DNA from: a virus
IMG/VR virus record: IMGVR_UViG_3300020034_000057
Location: 1 to 29,693 of that record
Direction: 5' to 3' (one strand)
DNA: 29,693 nucleotides
In this document: positions 29,628-29,693 of the stretch, one piece after another
Numbering within the stretch: position 1 is the first letter of the stretch
How the letters are laid out: every line of letters starts with the position of its first letter
Notes under the pieces: model-generated
What the model was told of the DNA's origin: nothing
Seen by the model: the letters and a program-made list of their open reading frames with translations, nothing else
Database searches by the model: none
Translations under genes and position numbers: made by a program

Positions 29628-29693
29628 TGACAGTAGAAGAACTTAAAGAGTCTGATTGGTATAAAGAAAGACCTCAGATTATTAAAGATTTAA
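29627..29693 (+). CDS. Partial gene running off the window
   Basis: A frame opens with TAATG overlap and reads MTVEELKESDWYKERPQI, then IKDL, to the last base. This 'LKESDWYKERP' start is a common N-terminal pattern in phage proteins, but with 22 residues nothing more can be said. Confidence 0.55.
   Translation, partial: MTVEELKESDWYKERPQIIKDL

Noticed and set aside
1-29693. Genome-wide stop-codon recoding (TAG or TGA), known in some crAss-like phages
   Set aside because: TAA, TAG and TGA all end genes at sensible positions (for example TAG at 5225, 9115, 21571 and 24064; many ATGA overlaps), and conserved genes contain no in-frame stops.
1-29693. CRISPR array, retron, diversity-generating retroelement or toxin-antitoxin pair
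   Set aside because: No regular repeat-spacer series, reverse transcriptase motif (YxDD) or recognisable toxin was seen.

Overview
The window is about 29.7 kb of strongly AT-rich, densely packed DNA. Nearly every gene is on the + strand, and most neighbours overlap by ATGA or TAATG or sit a few bases apart. The gene set is a complete DNA replication and recombination module of a large tailed phage: family A DNA polymerase, WGR-type ATP-dependent DNA ligase, SF2 helicase, DnaB-like helicase, Sak4-like ATPase, likely ssDNA-binding protein, DnaG-like primase, RusA-like resolvase, PD-(D/E)XK nuclease and a uracil-DNA glycosylase homologue. Starts lack Shine-Dalgarno sites and follow A-rich leaders. 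One lipoprotein has acidic residues just after the lipobox Cys, and a DUF4313 protein is present; both are typical of Bacteroidetes. The best reading is the early/replication arm of a crAss-like phage (Crassvirales) of a Bacteroidales host. This is inferred from gene content, since no capsid, portal, terminase or tail gene is in view. TAA, TGA and TAG all end genes sensibly, so the standard bacterial code fits.

Layout. (1) 1-6312: an accessory block of small genes, mostly unrecognised, including several very small membrane proteins, a lipoprotein and a secreted protein. It has long gaps with strong inverted repeats (1-204, 520-776, 1162-1293) and a decayed HNH endonuclease. (2) 6324-8450: a 708-residue protein with a YfaP/DUF2135-like domain. 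(3) 8457-8702: a tRNA locus in which a complete tRNA-Ile(TAT) lies inside the anticodon loop of another tRNA, followed by a third tRNA with an abnormal 8-nt anticodon loop. (4) 8744-9907: two probably well-expressed conserved genes closed by a hairpin terminator that works in both directions. Facing it is the only minus-strand gene I support (39 aa, 9984-10103). (5) 10134-22544: the replication module from polymerase to the SSB region, with a free-standing HNH-AP2 homing endonuclease right after the polymerase and two clear terminators at its end. (6) 22552-29693: primase, RusA-like resolvase, nuclease, Nmad1/DUF1599-like protein, UDG homologue, GNAT acetyltransferase and small conserved phage proteins, running off the window end.

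How the genes work together. DnaB-like helicase, primase, polymerase and ligase form the replication core. Sak4-like ATPase, SSB, SF2 helicase, RusA-like resolvase and PD-(D/E)XK nuclease form a recombination-dependent replication and repair set. Genes with their own leaders and terminators (205, 8744, 9213, 20987, 21666) use more C-ending codons than their neighbours, which suggests high expression.

The observations most worth checking are the nested tRNA, the UDG homologue whose catalytic Asp is Glu, the in-frame TGA inside a lipoprotein reading frame, the structured RNA at 1165-1257, and the 39-aa reverse-strand gene.
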